Both the position numbers and the translations under genes were made by a program. This document shows, in pieces, positions 28,399 to 38,848 of a stretch of DNA of 64,000 nucleotides (position 1 is its first letter; each line of letters begins with the position of its first letter). This stretch comes from Bacteroidales bacterium (GTDB taxonomy: Bacteria > Bacteroidota > Bacteroidia > Bacteroidales > UBA932). The notes beneath the pieces were generated by a model. It saw only the letters and a list, made by a program, of their open reading frames with translations, did not search any database and was not told where the DNA came from. The stretch is taken from NCBI GenBank assembly GCA_017631435.1, contig JAGBTG010000034.1, positions 62,001 to 126,000 on the forward strand. The letters run 5' to 3'.

Positions 28399-30672
28399 TT
28401 ACTCCTTCTTCAGCACCTCGGCCGGGTTAGTGCGGGCGGCGCGGATGGTATGGAGAAGGACAGTGGCAGTGGAAATGAGCATCAGGATGATGGCTGATAC
28501 AATAAAAATCCACCAGTTCCGGGCAAGTGATATTTTTTCGGAAAACTGCTCCAGATACCGGGAAGCGGCCCAGACAGCAAATGGGAGAGATATTGCTATG
28601 GCAACGGCCATTATCCTCAAGTACATGGACATACAACGGACAATTTCACTCATGGTGCTGCCGCCGAACACTTTATGGATTGCAACCTGTTTTGTATTGC
28701 CGGTGGCATAGTGCATACTCATGGCAAGAAATGCCAGGCTGGAGAGCATAATTGCAATAATCATAAACATTTCCATAAGCAGCATTTCCCTGATTGACTT
28801 GTCATATTTCTCTTTTTGGAGATCCCTCAAAAAGCCATATCCCGAAGCATCCATACCGGTTCGCTTGAAAAATACTGACTGTACCAGGCTGTCGAGAATA
28901 TACCTGTTTTCTTCATCCTGTTCCACATCCAGCACAAATCCGCCCCACATCAATTCGCTGCGGGGAGCAACTCTTACTACAGACAATGCCCCATCATTGT
29001 TGCTGAGGATTTCCTTTGTAGGTACATCCTTTATGATTCCCGGAACGATATGGGTAAGTGTGTTTACCCCTGGATTTGCAGCCCATACCGGATTCTCTGC
29101 AGTTATATTGTAATAGTTGGCAGCACTTTCACTCATCCAGCAGCCAAAACAATCCTCTGCATTGAACTCCTCCATTTTTTTGAATCCAAAGATGCGGAAT
29201 GCAATGCTGTCACACTCCATAATACTTATGGGGTAAGGCTCATCCTTCATTTTGAATGACATAGCAAAATGTCCGGGATACGCTGTTGATACCCCTATAC
29301 TGCGCACAAACGGAAGGCCTTCCAATTCCTGTTCCAGTTCCTCTGCAATTGAGTTGGTGAAATAGATATTATCCATATTGGCATTCATATCCCTGCCCAG
29401 GATATGTTTCATCTGCAGTTCCATTGTTATGGCAGATGATATCATTATGAATGACAAAATGAACTGCAGGCAGATGAATGCCCTGCCCATCCTTTTCCTG
29501 GTATTGCTGCTGCTTGTAAATTTTGCACCCGTTGATGCCACATATACAAAAATGCTGCAAAGAGCCGCTATTGCCACTACAAGTATGGTATACAGCGCAA
29601 TATAATCCCAAGTGAAACTCAATTTTGTCTGCACGTCAGATTTGAGCAGCCAGTTAAGTTCATCTGTTATCAGAAAGGCAATCCCAATGGCCAGCAAGAA
29701 TGATATTGAAACAGTAAAAAGGGTCTCCAAAAATATGCGTCTGCCAATCTTTCCGTACTCTTCGCCCATTATATGCCGTATACTCATCTCCTTTGCCCTA
29801 TTTTCCGCATTTGCAACATTAAGATTGACATAGTTGATTATGGCAGATACCAGAAGGAAAATTACAACAAGACTGAAAATTACCAGTCTGTTTCTGTCGC
29901 CGGACTTCAATCCGCTTCCATTTTGAATTCCCGACAGATAAAGTTTGTCCAACCTCACCAAAACGGCTCTCCCATCATCAACACCCAGAAATTCTCCATT
30001 CAACTTATTTGCAACTGATGTCACCTTCTGGTGCACCACATCAACATCTGCATCTTCCCTTATCTTTATAAAGGTCATCAGAGAGCTGTTGAGATAATTG
30101 CCGGTTTTCCGGTAATAATTGGAATTTGCATTTACAACCACTTCATAATTATCAAACACCCCTCCGGTAAAATCCTCTATAATGCCGGCAATCACAAATT
30201 CCTTCTTTCCCTCAACAAGTTTCTGCCCAATTACCGCCTCCCCTCCATGCCTTTTGGCAAAACTCTCCGTCACAAAAGCATTCTCCTTTGTATTGAACTC
30301 TTCTGGAGAACCTTTAAGGAAAGTTATCGGGAAGAAATTGAAAAAATCTTTTCCAACAACCAACAAAATCTCTTTGGATGCAACTTCCCCGTTGAATTTA
30401 TACCCGTTATAATAATTTTGCACAAGCACTGCATCCTCCAGTTCAGGCACCTCATTTTCAAGCGTCTGCGCCATATTGTGGCAAGAATATGTATCATTGC
30501 CGGTTGCAACAAGGTATATCCTCCCATAATCCCGATAGTAATGGCACACATCCAACTGCTGCCTTACATAACAGGTAAAAACAAGCACAAACGCCAGCGC
30601 AATGCCCAACCCCGCCACCTCAATGGCGGTGTAGAGCTTGTTGCGGGAAAGGAATCTCAAATAACTTTTCAT
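28399..30672 (-). CDS. MacB/FtsX-type ABC permease 1
   Basis: A 757-aa inner-membrane permease with the layout of MacB-like proteins: a first transmembrane helix (IEVAGLGIALAFVLVFTC), a large periplasmic domain, three helices near residues 270-380, a second periplasmic domain after another helix, and a final three-helix FtsX block ending NPAEVLKKE. It has no ATPase domain and depends on the ABC ATPase at 35590. Last gene of the run. Its first 27 residues equal those of permease 2. Confidence 0.8.
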   Translation of the reverse strand: MKSYLRFLSRNKLYTAIEVAGLGIALAFVLVFTCYVRQQLDVCHYYRDYGRIYLVATGNDTYSCHNMAQTLENEVPELEDAVLVQNYYNGYKFNGEVASKEILLVVGKDFFNFFPITFLKGSPEEFNTKENAFVTESFAKRHGGEAVIGQKLVEGKKEFVIAGIIEDFTGGVFDNYEVVVNANSNYYRKTGNYLNSSLMTFIKIREDADVDVVHQKVTSVANKLNGEFLGVDDGRAVLVRLDKLYLSGIQNGSGLKSGDRNRLVIFSLVVIFLLVSAIINYVNLNVANAENRAKEMSIRHIMGEEYGKIGRRIFLETLFTVSISFLLAIGIAFLITDELNWLLKSDVQTKLSFTWDYIALYTILVVAIAALCSIFVYVASTGAKFTSSSNTRKRMGRAFICLQFILSFIMISSAITMELQMKHILGRDMNANMDNIYFTNSIAEELEQELEGLPFVRSIGVSTAYPGHFAMSFKMKDEPYPISIMECDSIAFRIFGFKKMEEFNAEDCFGCWMSESAANYYNITAENPVWAANPGVNTLTHIVPGIIKDVPTKEILSNNDGALSVVRVAPRSELMWGGFVLDVEQDEENRYILDSLVQSVFFKRTGMDASGYGFLRDLQKEKYDKSIREMLLMEMFMIIAIMLSSLAFLAMSMHYATGNTKQVAIHKVFGGSTMSEIVRCMSMYLRIMAVAIAISLPFAVWAASRYLEQFSEKISLARNWWIFIVSAIILMLISTATVLLHTIRAARTNPAEVLKKE

Positions 30673-30676
30673 CTTT

Positions 30677-30699
30677 GTTTACGTCGTCTTTTTATACAA
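30677..30699. repeat. Solo terminal repeat of the 127-bp element
   Basis: A single arm TTACGTCGTCTTTTTATACAA lies in the 28-bp gap between permeases 1 and 2, with one change (ATACAA for GTACAA). No partner arm or interior is present, so this is a truncated or solo copy. Confidence 0.7.
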
Positions 30700-30700
30700 T

Positions 30701-33049
30701 TTATGATTGCTTCAACTCCTTTATAGGGTTGGAATTCATCAGCCGCACAGCCTGCCAGGTGATGGAGGCAATGGCTACTGAGGCTACAAGGATTACGGCA
30801 AAGAGGTAGAGCCACCAGTGGTTGTCTATGCGGTAGGAGTAGCCGGCAAGCCATTTGTCAACAACAATATATCCAAGCGGGATAGCCAGAAGGGCTGATG
30901 CACCTACAACTTTAAGGAAGCCGAGAGCCATATTGCGGAACACTTCACCTCTGCCGCACCCGAATACCTTACGGACCGACCAGTTACGCGACTGCTGGCG
31001 GGTATAGTAGGTACTCATTGCCAGCATGGCCATTGCAGAGAGGAGGATTACCAGCCCTGTAAAGGCGGTAATGAGTTTGAGGTTATTCTCCTCTGAGGTA
31101 AAGTAGCGCCTGTAATGCCTGTTCAACGGATAGACATTGATACCGCTTCCATTGTCACGCTCCCTGTAAAATTTTTCCAATTCAGCCGCAGCAACATCCT
31201 CATCGCCGCTCACCTTAAGCAATATGCGTCTCAGATACGGGAAAGATTCCTCACCCTTGTACTCCATATTCCACCATATCATGTTTGAAGAGGCACAATC
31301 CTCAATTGTACGGTTCCCCTTCTGGTAATCCCTGATCACTCCGCAAATGCCATAGGAATCATTGGTTCCAAACACTACATTGCGGTCTGAATAATCAAGG
31401 CCCAACCCTTTCATGGCCCCCTCTGTGAGCCACAATGTACCGTCTGAAGGATGTACATCCCCATTGAGGTAAACCACATTGAATCCAAGCATCCTGAAAG
31501 CCGTACTGTCGCCATAAATTCCCTCCAACTGCACCTGTTCCCCTCTATGGGACATTCCCATACCGCTTCTGTCGGTATGCACAGGAGCCGACTGCACCCA
31601 TCCCAACTCCTCCACAAAAGGCAACTGCAAAAGTTCGTCGGGATAATAATCTGCACCCCTCTGTGCCCCCTCAATGGTTATGAGATTATCTTTGGTGTAA
31701 CCGCTGTCGCGCGAGAGAAGATGACGGAATTGTACAAACATTGCCAATGCAATGCACAGGGTTGATATTGCAACAACATTCTGCACCCCAATGAACACTT
31801 TTCCAAGCACCATCCTTCCCTGCACCGCAAACTCACCCTTCACCACATCAATGGGTTTGTATTTTGCCACAAGCATAGCCGGAATGATTCCTGCCAACAG
31901 CGACACCACAAACACACTTGCCACCATCACCACAATTTCCCATATTCCAAGGTTCTCCACAAGTGATATCTCCTTCCCGACAAGTTTCTCCGCATACGGG
32001 CCGAACACCTCTATGAGCAGCAATGCCAATACAAATGAGAATGCAGTGAGGAGGAGTGCTTCCTTTATATATCGGGAAGCAATTTCCCATTTCTGTTCTC
32101 CCAGGAGCCGGCGGGTGGCCATCTCATTTGCCCTGAATCCTATCTGGGCAACGGTGAGGGAGATGTAGTTGAGCAATGCAAACACCAGCAACAGAATTCC
32201 GGCAGCCAGGAACAGCATTACAAAATTGAAGTTTATGATCCCCTCAAACGGAAAACTCTGCACGGTAATGCCATAATGTATCTTTGAGAACGGAGAGAAA
32301 TAGAAGTTCTTCATCAACCCTACTTCAAACAGTATATCCTTCTCCTTAAGGGTGGCCAGGGCCTTTTCCTCAGCCTGCTGCAGATCTGCCCCCGCCGTAA
32401 TCCGGTAGAAGCTCACAGCGGTTCCGTTGCCTTCCCTTATGAGATCGGGGTACATCTCCTTTATGTGGTGTGTGCCATAAATAATCTCAGCCTTGGGGAA
32501 AACCGATCTCTTTATATCCTCATATACACCGGCTATGAAGAGGTCCTTCTTTCCGTTGCCAACGGTAATCTGCAGCTTTTCTCCCAATGGGGATTTGCTG
32601 CCCCAATGCGCTTTGGCAAACGATTCGCTCACCACAACCGCATCCGGCTGCGAAAGGGCATCCTCACCCCTTCCCTCAACAAACGGGAATGTAAAGAATC
32701 TGAAGAAAGAGGTATCTGCTATGATTGCATTCTGCGGGGTTGTCTCCTCCCCCACAGTTTTCTCCAATGCCACACCGCCTATTACTGCCGTTGAAAGGAA
32801 CCTGCACACCTGTTCCACCTCGGGACAGGTTTCCTTCACAAGATCACCTGCCGTATAACTCATAATTGAGAAGTGATCTTCATGACCTACATATATATTC
32901 TCCGTATTCCTGAGATCCTTGTCGTACCCCAGCTCTCCCGCCACAAATGTGGCTATGAACACTACAAACGCCAGCGCAATGCCCAACCCCGCTACCTCAA
33001 TGGCAGTGTAGAGCTTGTTGCGGGAAAGGAATCTCAAATAACTTTTCAT
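30701..33049 (-). CDS. MacB/FtsX-type ABC permease 2
   Basis: 782 aa from ATG 33049 (MKSYLRFLSRNKLYTAIEVA), chosen because permease 1 starts identically and the longer frame overlaps permease 3. Same two-repeat MacB/FtsX layout, with the final block ending LMNSNPIKELKQS. The ATG is 2 bases after the stop of permease 3, indicating coupled translation. Its periplasmic domains differ strongly from permease 1, so the two are diverged paralogues with a recently matched 5' end. Confidence 0.8.
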   Translation of the reverse strand: MKSYLRFLSRNKLYTAIEVAGLGIALAFVVFIATFVAGELGYDKDLRNTENIYVGHEDHFSIMSYTAGDLVKETCPEVEQVCRFLSTAVIGGVALEKTVGEETTPQNAIIADTSFFRFFTFPFVEGRGEDALSQPDAVVVSESFAKAHWGSKSPLGEKLQITVGNGKKDLFIAGVYEDIKRSVFPKAEIIYGTHHIKEMYPDLIREGNGTAVSFYRITAGADLQQAEEKALATLKEKDILFEVGLMKNFYFSPFSKIHYGITVQSFPFEGIINFNFVMLFLAAGILLLVFALLNYISLTVAQIGFRANEMATRRLLGEQKWEIASRYIKEALLLTAFSFVLALLLIEVFGPYAEKLVGKEISLVENLGIWEIVVMVASVFVVSLLAGIIPAMLVAKYKPIDVVKGEFAVQGRMVLGKVFIGVQNVVAISTLCIALAMFVQFRHLLSRDSGYTKDNLITIEGAQRGADYYPDELLQLPFVEELGWVQSAPVHTDRSGMGMSHRGEQVQLEGIYGDSTAFRMLGFNVVYLNGDVHPSDGTLWLTEGAMKGLGLDYSDRNVVFGTNDSYGICGVIRDYQKGNRTIEDCASSNMIWWNMEYKGEESFPYLRRILLKVSGDEDVAAAELEKFYRERDNGSGINVYPLNRHYRRYFTSEENNLKLITAFTGLVILLSAMAMLAMSTYYTRQQSRNWSVRKVFGCGRGEVFRNMALGFLKVVGASALLAIPLGYIVVDKWLAGYSYRIDNHWWLYLFAVILVASVAIASITWQAVRLMNSNPIKELKQS

Positions 33050-33051
33050 GA

Positions 33052-35445
33052 TTATTCGCTTTTTAGTGAACTCACCGGATTTTCTGTTGCGGCCTTGAGG
33101 CTGCCCACAGTTACCACCGCCGATACAATTACCGCTACCATACTGAATGCCAGCGCAAAAATCCATAAGCTTATTGGTGCACTGTAGGCAAAGGTGCTGT
33201 AGTAATAGTCAATTACAAACCAGCTTACAGGGGCTGCAACAATGAAGCAGATGAGCAAAAGTTTTGCAAACTTGAGGTTGAACATCTGCAGGATCTCCCC
33301 AATGGTTGAGCCGTGCACCCTGCGCACCCCTATCTCCTTGCGGCGGTACTGGGTTTCAAAGATTACCAGTCCGAACACTCCCATAAGTGAGATGATGATG
33401 GCAATTACGGTAAAGAGTGTAACCAAAGTAGTAAGGTTCTTCTCTTTCTTGTACATATAGCCAAGTTCATGGTCGAAGAAATTCACATTGAGTTTCTCTA
33501 CAGGATAATCTGGCGCGTAATTGTGTACTGTTTCATGCAGTGCTTCTGTTACATCACTAACCTTGGCTCCGGCCTCACATCTTATGTACAGATGGGTTGT
33601 CTGCCACCATGGCTCCTTGCCAAAAATGTAGAATGCAAACGGGGTAAGTTCATACTGCAGCGGACGGAACTGGAAATCTTCACAGAAGCCGGCGATATCG
33701 GTCACCCCCCTGTGTCCAGTTATCCTGTCTTCAAGGGTAAGGCCAAATTTGTTCTTGGCTACCTGGTTGAAGATGAACACGCCGTTTTCACTCACCTCAT
33801 CAGATTCTGTAAAATCCCTCCCTTCAACTACCTCAATTCCCATGAAACGGAGGAAATTCCACGAAACGGGATAGGAGTCAAAACCTATCTGCCCATCCTT
33901 GAAGGGGCGCCCCCAACTCATTCTGGTGGTATTTACCAGCGGACCCGCCGCCCAGGCAACATCCTTGATATGAGTGGACTTGAGCAGTTCACCCTGAATG
34001 GTCTCCCTTGCTTCAAAACTTCCAATAGGGAGATCAGCCGTAAGGAGATACTCCTTGTTGAATCCCATATCATAGTTCATCATATAGGAGTGCTGCCTCT
34101 TTATGCAGATTGCACATATCACAAATGAGATGGAAATCACAAACTGCAGTGCAATGAGCACATACCTCAAAGTTCTTCCTTTAGTTGTTGTCCCCACGGT
34201 TCCTTTTATTGCAAGTGCCGGAGGGAATGAGGTGATGTAGAGGGCAGGATATACCCCGGATGCCACTGTCATCACCATTGCTGTTGCTACGGTTATGAGG
34301 ATTGCAGGGAAATTGTCGGGAAAAGAAAGTGAACAGCTTATGAGGTTGGCATAGGTGGAACTTTTGAACAGGAGTACCACTGCCACTGCTGCACATAATG
34401 AGATTGCCACGAGCATACCCGATTCCACCATGAGGTTCCCCACGAGGGCTCCCCTGCTGCTTCCCAGGATCTTGCGGGTATTTACCCCCTTTATCCTCAT
34501 TGGGACCTGCGCAAAGAAGAAGTTCACAAAGTTGATGAGGGTGATGACCACTATGAGGATTGCAACTGCCAGAAGTGTAAGGGTTGTGGTGCGGTTACCC
34601 TGGCGGCCGGAGTGGTTATCCAGATTTGTTGCAAAATACATCTCCTCAAATGGGATGAGCTTTGGAGTGGCCCTTTTGATGTATTCCTTTATGTCTTCCT
34701 CGGTTATTTCCTCTCCCGGAGGCACTTTTGAAAACAGTTCTTCCCTGATAATGTTCTCAACTGCCTTTACTGCCCCCTCCTCAAAAGCCTCCAGTTCTGC
34801 TGCTGAGGTGAGTTTTATAAAGTTATTGTATCCCCACTCACCCCAGTCGTCCACGCCTCTGGTTTCAAGCTGGTTACAGAAAAGGACCTCTACATTTCCA
34901 AGGTCGCTGTTCAAAGGCATGTCTTCATATATAGCCGCCACGGTGTATGGGGTTCCAGTTTCTTCAATTAGCCTTACGGCGTCCCCTACGCCCACACCCA
35001 TGGCTATGGCCATCTTCTCACTTATGGCTACGGCATTTGTCTTCTCAATCCCTTCAAAGGTTCCGGCAACGGGGGTAAACCCAAACACGTCAAGTGCCCC
35101 TCTTGTGAGTTCCGATATCCCTGCCGAATACTGTTTTTGGGTCTCCCCTTCCCCTGTAAATACCGGGCGCTTATTGTCTGTATTTATCCTGGCAACACCA
35201 TAACTCTCCACCATAGGCGACTGGCCCGCTATCATTGAAGCAACAGGCCTGTTCATACTCACCTGCAAGTTCCCCTCTTCAAACCAGCTTGGAACCGCCA
35301 TTATATACAGCCTCTGGGAATCCTTTATCCCCTTATTGTAGGTAAGATCATGATACACCTGCACCAACAAAATGTACATCGACGCAAACGCCACAGTCAT
35401 TCCCAACAGATTCAGGATACCGGATCCTTTAAACAATTTTCTCAT
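33052..35445 (-). CDS. MacB/FtsX-type ABC permease 3
   Basis: 797 aa from ATG 35445 (MRKLFKGSGILNLLGMTVAF). The frame could extend upstream only by reading through the inverted-repeat element, so the later ATG is preferred. It has MacB-type periplasmic domains and FtsX helices (TLTLLAVAILIVVITLINFV and IGVRRVHGSTIGEILQMFN). The internal copy of TGTCGGGAA encodes FPD in a membrane-proximal segment. Confidence 0.8.
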   Translation of the reverse strand: MRKLFKGSGILNLLGMTVAFASMYILLVQVYHDLTYNKGIKDSQRLYIMAVPSWFEEGNLQVSMNRPVASMIAGQSPMVESYGVARINTDNKRPVFTGEGETQKQYSAGISELTRGALDVFGFTPVAGTFEGIEKTNAVAISEKMAIAMGVGVGDAVRLIEETGTPYTVAAIYEDMPLNSDLGNVEVLFCNQLETRGVDDWGEWGYNNFIKLTSAAELEAFEEGAVKAVENIIREELFSKVPPGEEITEEDIKEYIKRATPKLIPFEEMYFATNLDNHSGRQGNRTTTLTLLAVAILIVVITLINFVNFFFAQVPMRIKGVNTRKILGSSRGALVGNLMVESGMLVAISLCAAVAVVLLFKSSTYANLISCSLSFPDNFPAILITVATAMVMTVASGVYPALYITSFPPALAIKGTVGTTTKGRTLRYVLIALQFVISISFVICAICIKRQHSYMMNYDMGFNKEYLLTADLPIGSFEARETIQGELLKSTHIKDVAWAAGPLVNTTRMSWGRPFKDGQIGFDSYPVSWNFLRFMGIEVVEGRDFTESDEVSENGVFIFNQVAKNKFGLTLEDRITGHRGVTDIAGFCEDFQFRPLQYELTPFAFYIFGKEPWWQTTHLYIRCEAGAKVSDVTEALHETVHNYAPDYPVEKLNVNFFDHELGYMYKKEKNLTTLVTLFTVIAIIISLMGVFGLVIFETQYRRKEIGVRRVHGSTIGEILQMFNLKFAKLLLICFIVAAPVSWFVIDYYYSTFAYSAPISLWIFALAFSMVAVIVSAVVTVGSLKAATENPVSSLKSE

Positions 35446-35457
35446 ACCTTCTTTTTT

Positions 35458-35583
35458 TAACGTTGTCTTTTTGTACAATTAACTAATATTCAACAACTTA
35501 AAAATTACCGTTTTATAATTTTCCACATTTCTTATTTTATAAACGCCTGTAAATCTGCATATTGTACAAAAGGACAACGTAAC
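35458..35583. repeat. 126-bp inverted-repeat element, copy B
   Basis: Arms AACGTTGTCTTTTTGTACAA and TTGTACAAAAGGACAACGTAA. Read on the minus strand the interior shares TTTACAGGCG, TATAAAA and GGTAATTTTTAAG with copies A and C. It fills the gap between the ATPase and permease 3. Confidence 0.9.
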
Positions 35584-35589
35584 GGAAAA

Positions 35590-36270
35590 TTACAATTCAT
35601 TCTTCACATCACCCACAATCTGGCCGTCAAACAGATTGATAACCCTCTGTGCAACAGCCGCATCCTTCTGCGAGTGGGTTACCATTACAATTGTGGTGCC
35701 CTCTGCATTCAACTCGGCCAAAAGGTCCATTACCTCCTTGCCGTTCTTTGAATCCAGGTTACCGGTAGGCTCATCGGCCAAAATCAGTTTAGGGGAAGAA
35801 ACCACCGCGCGGGCAATTGCCACCCTCTGCTGCTGACCTCCCGAAAGCTGCTGAGGGAAATGTTTTGCACGGTGCGAGATACCCATCCTCTTGAGAATCT
35901 CAGTCACCTTCACCTTACGCTCACTTGCAGAGATATTCAGATATCTCAACGGCAACTCCACATTCTCATACACATTAAGCTCATCAATGAGGTTAAAGCT
36001 CTGGAACACAAAACCTATATTACCCTTACGGAACTTGGTACGCTCCTTCTCCTTCAACTGCCCAACCTCACTTCCCAACAACTTGTAACTTCCCCCTGAA
36101 GGATTGTCCAACAATCCCATAATATTCAGCAATGTAGATTTTCCGCATCCCGACGGTCCCATAATTGCCACAAACTCACCATCCTTAATCTCAAACGACA
36201 CACCATTCAATGCTGTAGTCTCAATCTCTTCGGTTCTGAAGACCTTACTCAAATCTGTAATCTTAATCAT
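35590..36270 (-). CDS. ABC ATPase of the MacB/LolD type
   Basis: A 226-aa cytoplasmic ATPase that energises the neighbouring permeases. It has Walker A GPSGCGKST, the Q-loop VFQSFNLI, signature [14 protein letters not shown], Walker [13 protein letters not shown] and switch His MVTHSQ. This is the MacB/LolD/FtsE subgroup. It is the only ATPase gene among five permease genes, so it probably serves several of them. Inverted-repeat elements lie on both sides. Confidence 0.9.
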   Translation of the reverse strand: MIKITDLSKVFRTEEIETTALNGVSFEIKDGEFVAIMGPSGCGKSTLLNIMGLLDNPSGGSYKLLGSEVGQLKEKERTKFRKGNIGFVFQSFNLIDELNVYENVELPLRYLNISASERKVKVTEILKRMGISHRAKHFPQQLSGGQQQRVAIARAVVSSPKLILADEPTGNLDSKNGKEVMDLLAELNAEGTTIVMVTHSQKDAAVAQRVINLFDGQIVGDVKNEL

Positions 36271-36285
36271 AACTTTAAGTTTTAA

Positions 36286-36411
36286 TTACGTCGTCTTTTT
36301 GTACAAAACACTAAGAATCAACGCTTTAATTTTTACTCTATTTGATTTTTCTATAATCTTGTTTTTATAACTACCTAAACACCAGCCAGTTGTACAAAAA
36401 GACAACGTTAC
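36286..36411. repeat. 126-bp inverted-repeat element, copy D
   Basis: Arms TTACGTCGTCTTTTTGTACAA and TTGTACAAAAAGACAACGTTA. The interior is AT-rich and shares TTATAAAAA and AAAGCGTTGATT-like text with other copies. The right arm supplies the TAA stop codon of permease 4 (36408-36410), so insertion or exchange has set the end of that protein. Confidence 0.9.
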
Positions 36412-38738
36412 GAAATGTGTTTGACTGGATTTTCCGAGGCGGCAGCCAGGCAGTTGAGTACAACTGTGGCAAGAATCAGCAGCGTGACGGAAACCACCCC
36501 AGCGGCAAAAATCCAGAAGCTCAAGGAAACCTTTTGGGGGAACATCTGCAGGGCGGTATTGCCAACCCACCACGAGGCTGCTACACCCAACACGGCTGCA
36601 ATAACCACCAGTTTGAGGATATTCTTTATGAAAAGCATCACTATCTCCCCCGCAAAAGCACCGTTTATCTTGCGGATTGCCATCTCGGAACTGCGGCGCT
36701 GAATCTCATCCCTGATGTATCCTATAAGCCCCATAAGGGAGATGAGCAGTGAAACAAGTCCGCCTATCAATATTGCATCCTTCATTTTCCTGATATCCGC
36801 AAACTCCTCCAGCATCCCCTCTTCATAAGAGGCAATTGTCAAAGTTTTGTCGGGAAGAAGATCCTCCAGAAATCCCTGCAAAGAGGCAATCACATTGGCA
36901 TCCATCCGGGAAAGTTTCACCACCACAAATGAAAGGGTCATATCGTTCCACCCCTGCCCTGCACCAAAAGTGGCACTCGGCCTATCATCTACATAAACGG
37001 CACCTATCTTGTAATCCTCATAAACTCCGCAAATTGTAAAAATGTCATCCTTGTGCTGGCTGTGCTGGGTAAAAATCACCCCCTTGCCAATGGCCCCGTC
37101 AGACCAGTCTTCAAACTGCTGCATCTTCTCCACAAACTTCCGGCTCACAGCCACCTCCTTTGGAGCAATCGGCTCACGCCCCTCAATATACTCAAATCCA
37201 AACAGTTCTGCAGTTCCCTCAGAAGCATTGTACCTGTCTGCAATATTGAACAGTTCCTTCTCGGCCCCAGGGAGGTACACATTGTTTCCCGACGATCCGT
37301 TTAACGGAATTTCACTCATCACCTCACAGCCAGCCACCTCAGACCTCTTGAGCAGCTCCTCCTGAACCCTGAAAAAGTCATCGGATTTGGCTCCCGGCAT
37401 GAACACAACAAGCAGATTGTCATACTCATACCCCATCTCCTCATTAAGCATCACATTATACTGCCTCCCAAAAATGAGAAGAATACAAACCAGAAAAATT
37501 GTAAAAGTGAATTGGAGTGAAAGGAACACCAGTTTCCATCTCCTTTTTGTCTCCTTGTAGTTACGGAAAGCTGCAGCAACAGGAATTCCGGTAAAAATTC
37601 TTGCAGGTATGAGGCCTGCCACCAGCAGTACAACTGCACAAACCGCAACAGATGCCAGCACCGAATACACATTAAACAGCGATGCCAACGGAACTCCCAA
37701 CAGGTTCTCAATTGTCCCCTGCATTGTAAAAACAATTGCAACTGCCAGCACCACCGAAATCCCCAGATTCTGTGCCGCTTCCTTAACCACAAGCCCAATG
37801 ATGCTTCCGCTCCCGGCACCATAACACTTCCTCACACCCACCTCTTTAGACCTCTGCACAACAGAAGAGACAGTATTGAGCACATAGTTTACACAAGCCG
37901 CCGAAATTAGGAGCAAAGCCACCAATGAAAGCATAAGCACCATATTCCTGTTTGTCCTGTTCCACAGATGCTGCTTGTCTGCCCTCTCCAGGAAATACCA
38001 CAGCTTGAGCCCCGACTCCTCCAGCTGCTCCATAGGCTGGTTCTTCACCTGCATAGCATGAATGGCATCCTTAAGAGATTCAGGATCAACACCTTCCTGC
38101 AATTTCACAAAACCATAATAACGGTCATTACCCAACCAGTTTTCAGTGCTGTTTTTGGCATAAGTAGGCATACTCAACAAAATATCAATCGTAGCAAAAG
38201 TGGAATTGCGGGGAAAATCCTCATACACCCCCTCAATGGCAAACTTTGCCTTAGGAAGTGATTCATTGTATATTGTCTTCCCGACAGCTTCTTCCACACC
38301 TCCCAACTTCTGGGCAAACGAACGGGAAACCATCACCTTTCCCCACTCCGAGAAAATCTTATGGGGATCTCCGCTGTAAATCTCCCTTGTGAAAATATCA
38401 AAGAAACTTGTATCAGCCAACAGCTGATTGGCTGTAAGTTTGTTGTTCTCTTCTGTATAAAATGTCTTGTTGTCAAATACTGGAGTTACCCTGGTTGCTA
38501 CCTCAACGCCCGGCACAAACTCCTTGAATCCCGGAGCCACCGCTCCACTCACCTGCCCTGCGCTCAACGGTTCCTCATTCTGCCTTATCGCACCTGTCAT
38601 TATGCGGTAAACCCTCTCCCTATTCTCATAATAGCCGTCATACTGCAATTCAAAACACACCTTTGCTATAAGCACAACTCCCACTGCAAGCCCCAAAGCC
38701 AACGAAATAATTTTTACAATGTCCCTTTTAAGTTTCAT
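36408..38738 (-). CDS. MacB/FtsX-type ABC permease 4
   Basis: 776 aa with the two-repeat MacB/FtsX layout; the first helix is IISLALGLAVGVVLIAKV and helical blocks occur near MVLMLSLVALLLISAACVNY and at the C-terminus. It ends ENPVKHIS, with its stop codon inside inverted-repeat element D. It is the first gene after a perfect sigma-54 promoter (38777-38793) and an operator, so it heads the permease 4-ATPase-permease 3-2-1 unit. Confidence 0.8.
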   Translation of the reverse strand: MKLKRDIVKIISLALGLAVGVVLIAKVCFELQYDGYYENRERVYRIMTGAIRQNEEPLSAGQVSGAVAPGFKEFVPGVEVATRVTPVFDNKTFYTEENNKLTANQLLADTSFFDIFTREIYSGDPHKIFSEWGKVMVSRSFAQKLGGVEEAVGKTIYNESLPKAKFAIEGVYEDFPRNSTFATIDILLSMPTYAKNSTENWLGNDRYYGFVKLQEGVDPESLKDAIHAMQVKNQPMEQLEESGLKLWYFLERADKQHLWNRTNRNMVLMLSLVALLLISAACVNYVLNTVSSVVQRSKEVGVRKCYGAGSGSIIGLVVKEAAQNLGISVVLAVAIVFTMQGTIENLLGVPLASLFNVYSVLASVAVCAVVLLVAGLIPARIFTGIPVAAAFRNYKETKRRWKLVFLSLQFTFTIFLVCILLIFGRQYNVMLNEEMGYEYDNLLVVFMPGAKSDDFFRVQEELLKRSEVAGCEVMSEIPLNGSSGNNVYLPGAEKELFNIADRYNASEGTAELFGFEYIEGREPIAPKEVAVSRKFVEKMQQFEDWSDGAIGKGVIFTQHSQHKDDIFTICGVYEDYKIGAVYVDDRPSATFGAGQGWNDMTLSFVVVKLSRMDANVIASLQGFLEDLLPDKTLTIASYEEGMLEEFADIRKMKDAILIGGLVSLLISLMGLIGYIRDEIQRRSSEMAIRKINGAFAGEIVMLFIKNILKLVVIAAVLGVAASWWVGNTALQMFPQKVSLSFWIFAAGVVSVTLLILATVVLNCLAAASENPVKHIS

Positions 38739-38776
38739 AAGTCAATCTTTACACATTATCCATATGCCACAAATGG

Positions 38777-38793
38777 AGCAATGGGTGTGCCAA
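38777..38793 (-). promoter_or_regulatory. Sigma-54 promoter of the permease 4 operon
   Basis: On the minus strand TTGGCACACCCATTGCT matches TGGCAC-N5-TTGCW at every defined base, with the -24 GG and -12 GC. Transcription would begin near 38766, about 28 nt before the ATG at 38738. Confidence 0.85.
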
Positions 38794-38848
38794 AACACTC
38801 ATACAACTGTTTTACAAACACTTAGCCTTAATTACCCAAAAGAAAAAG

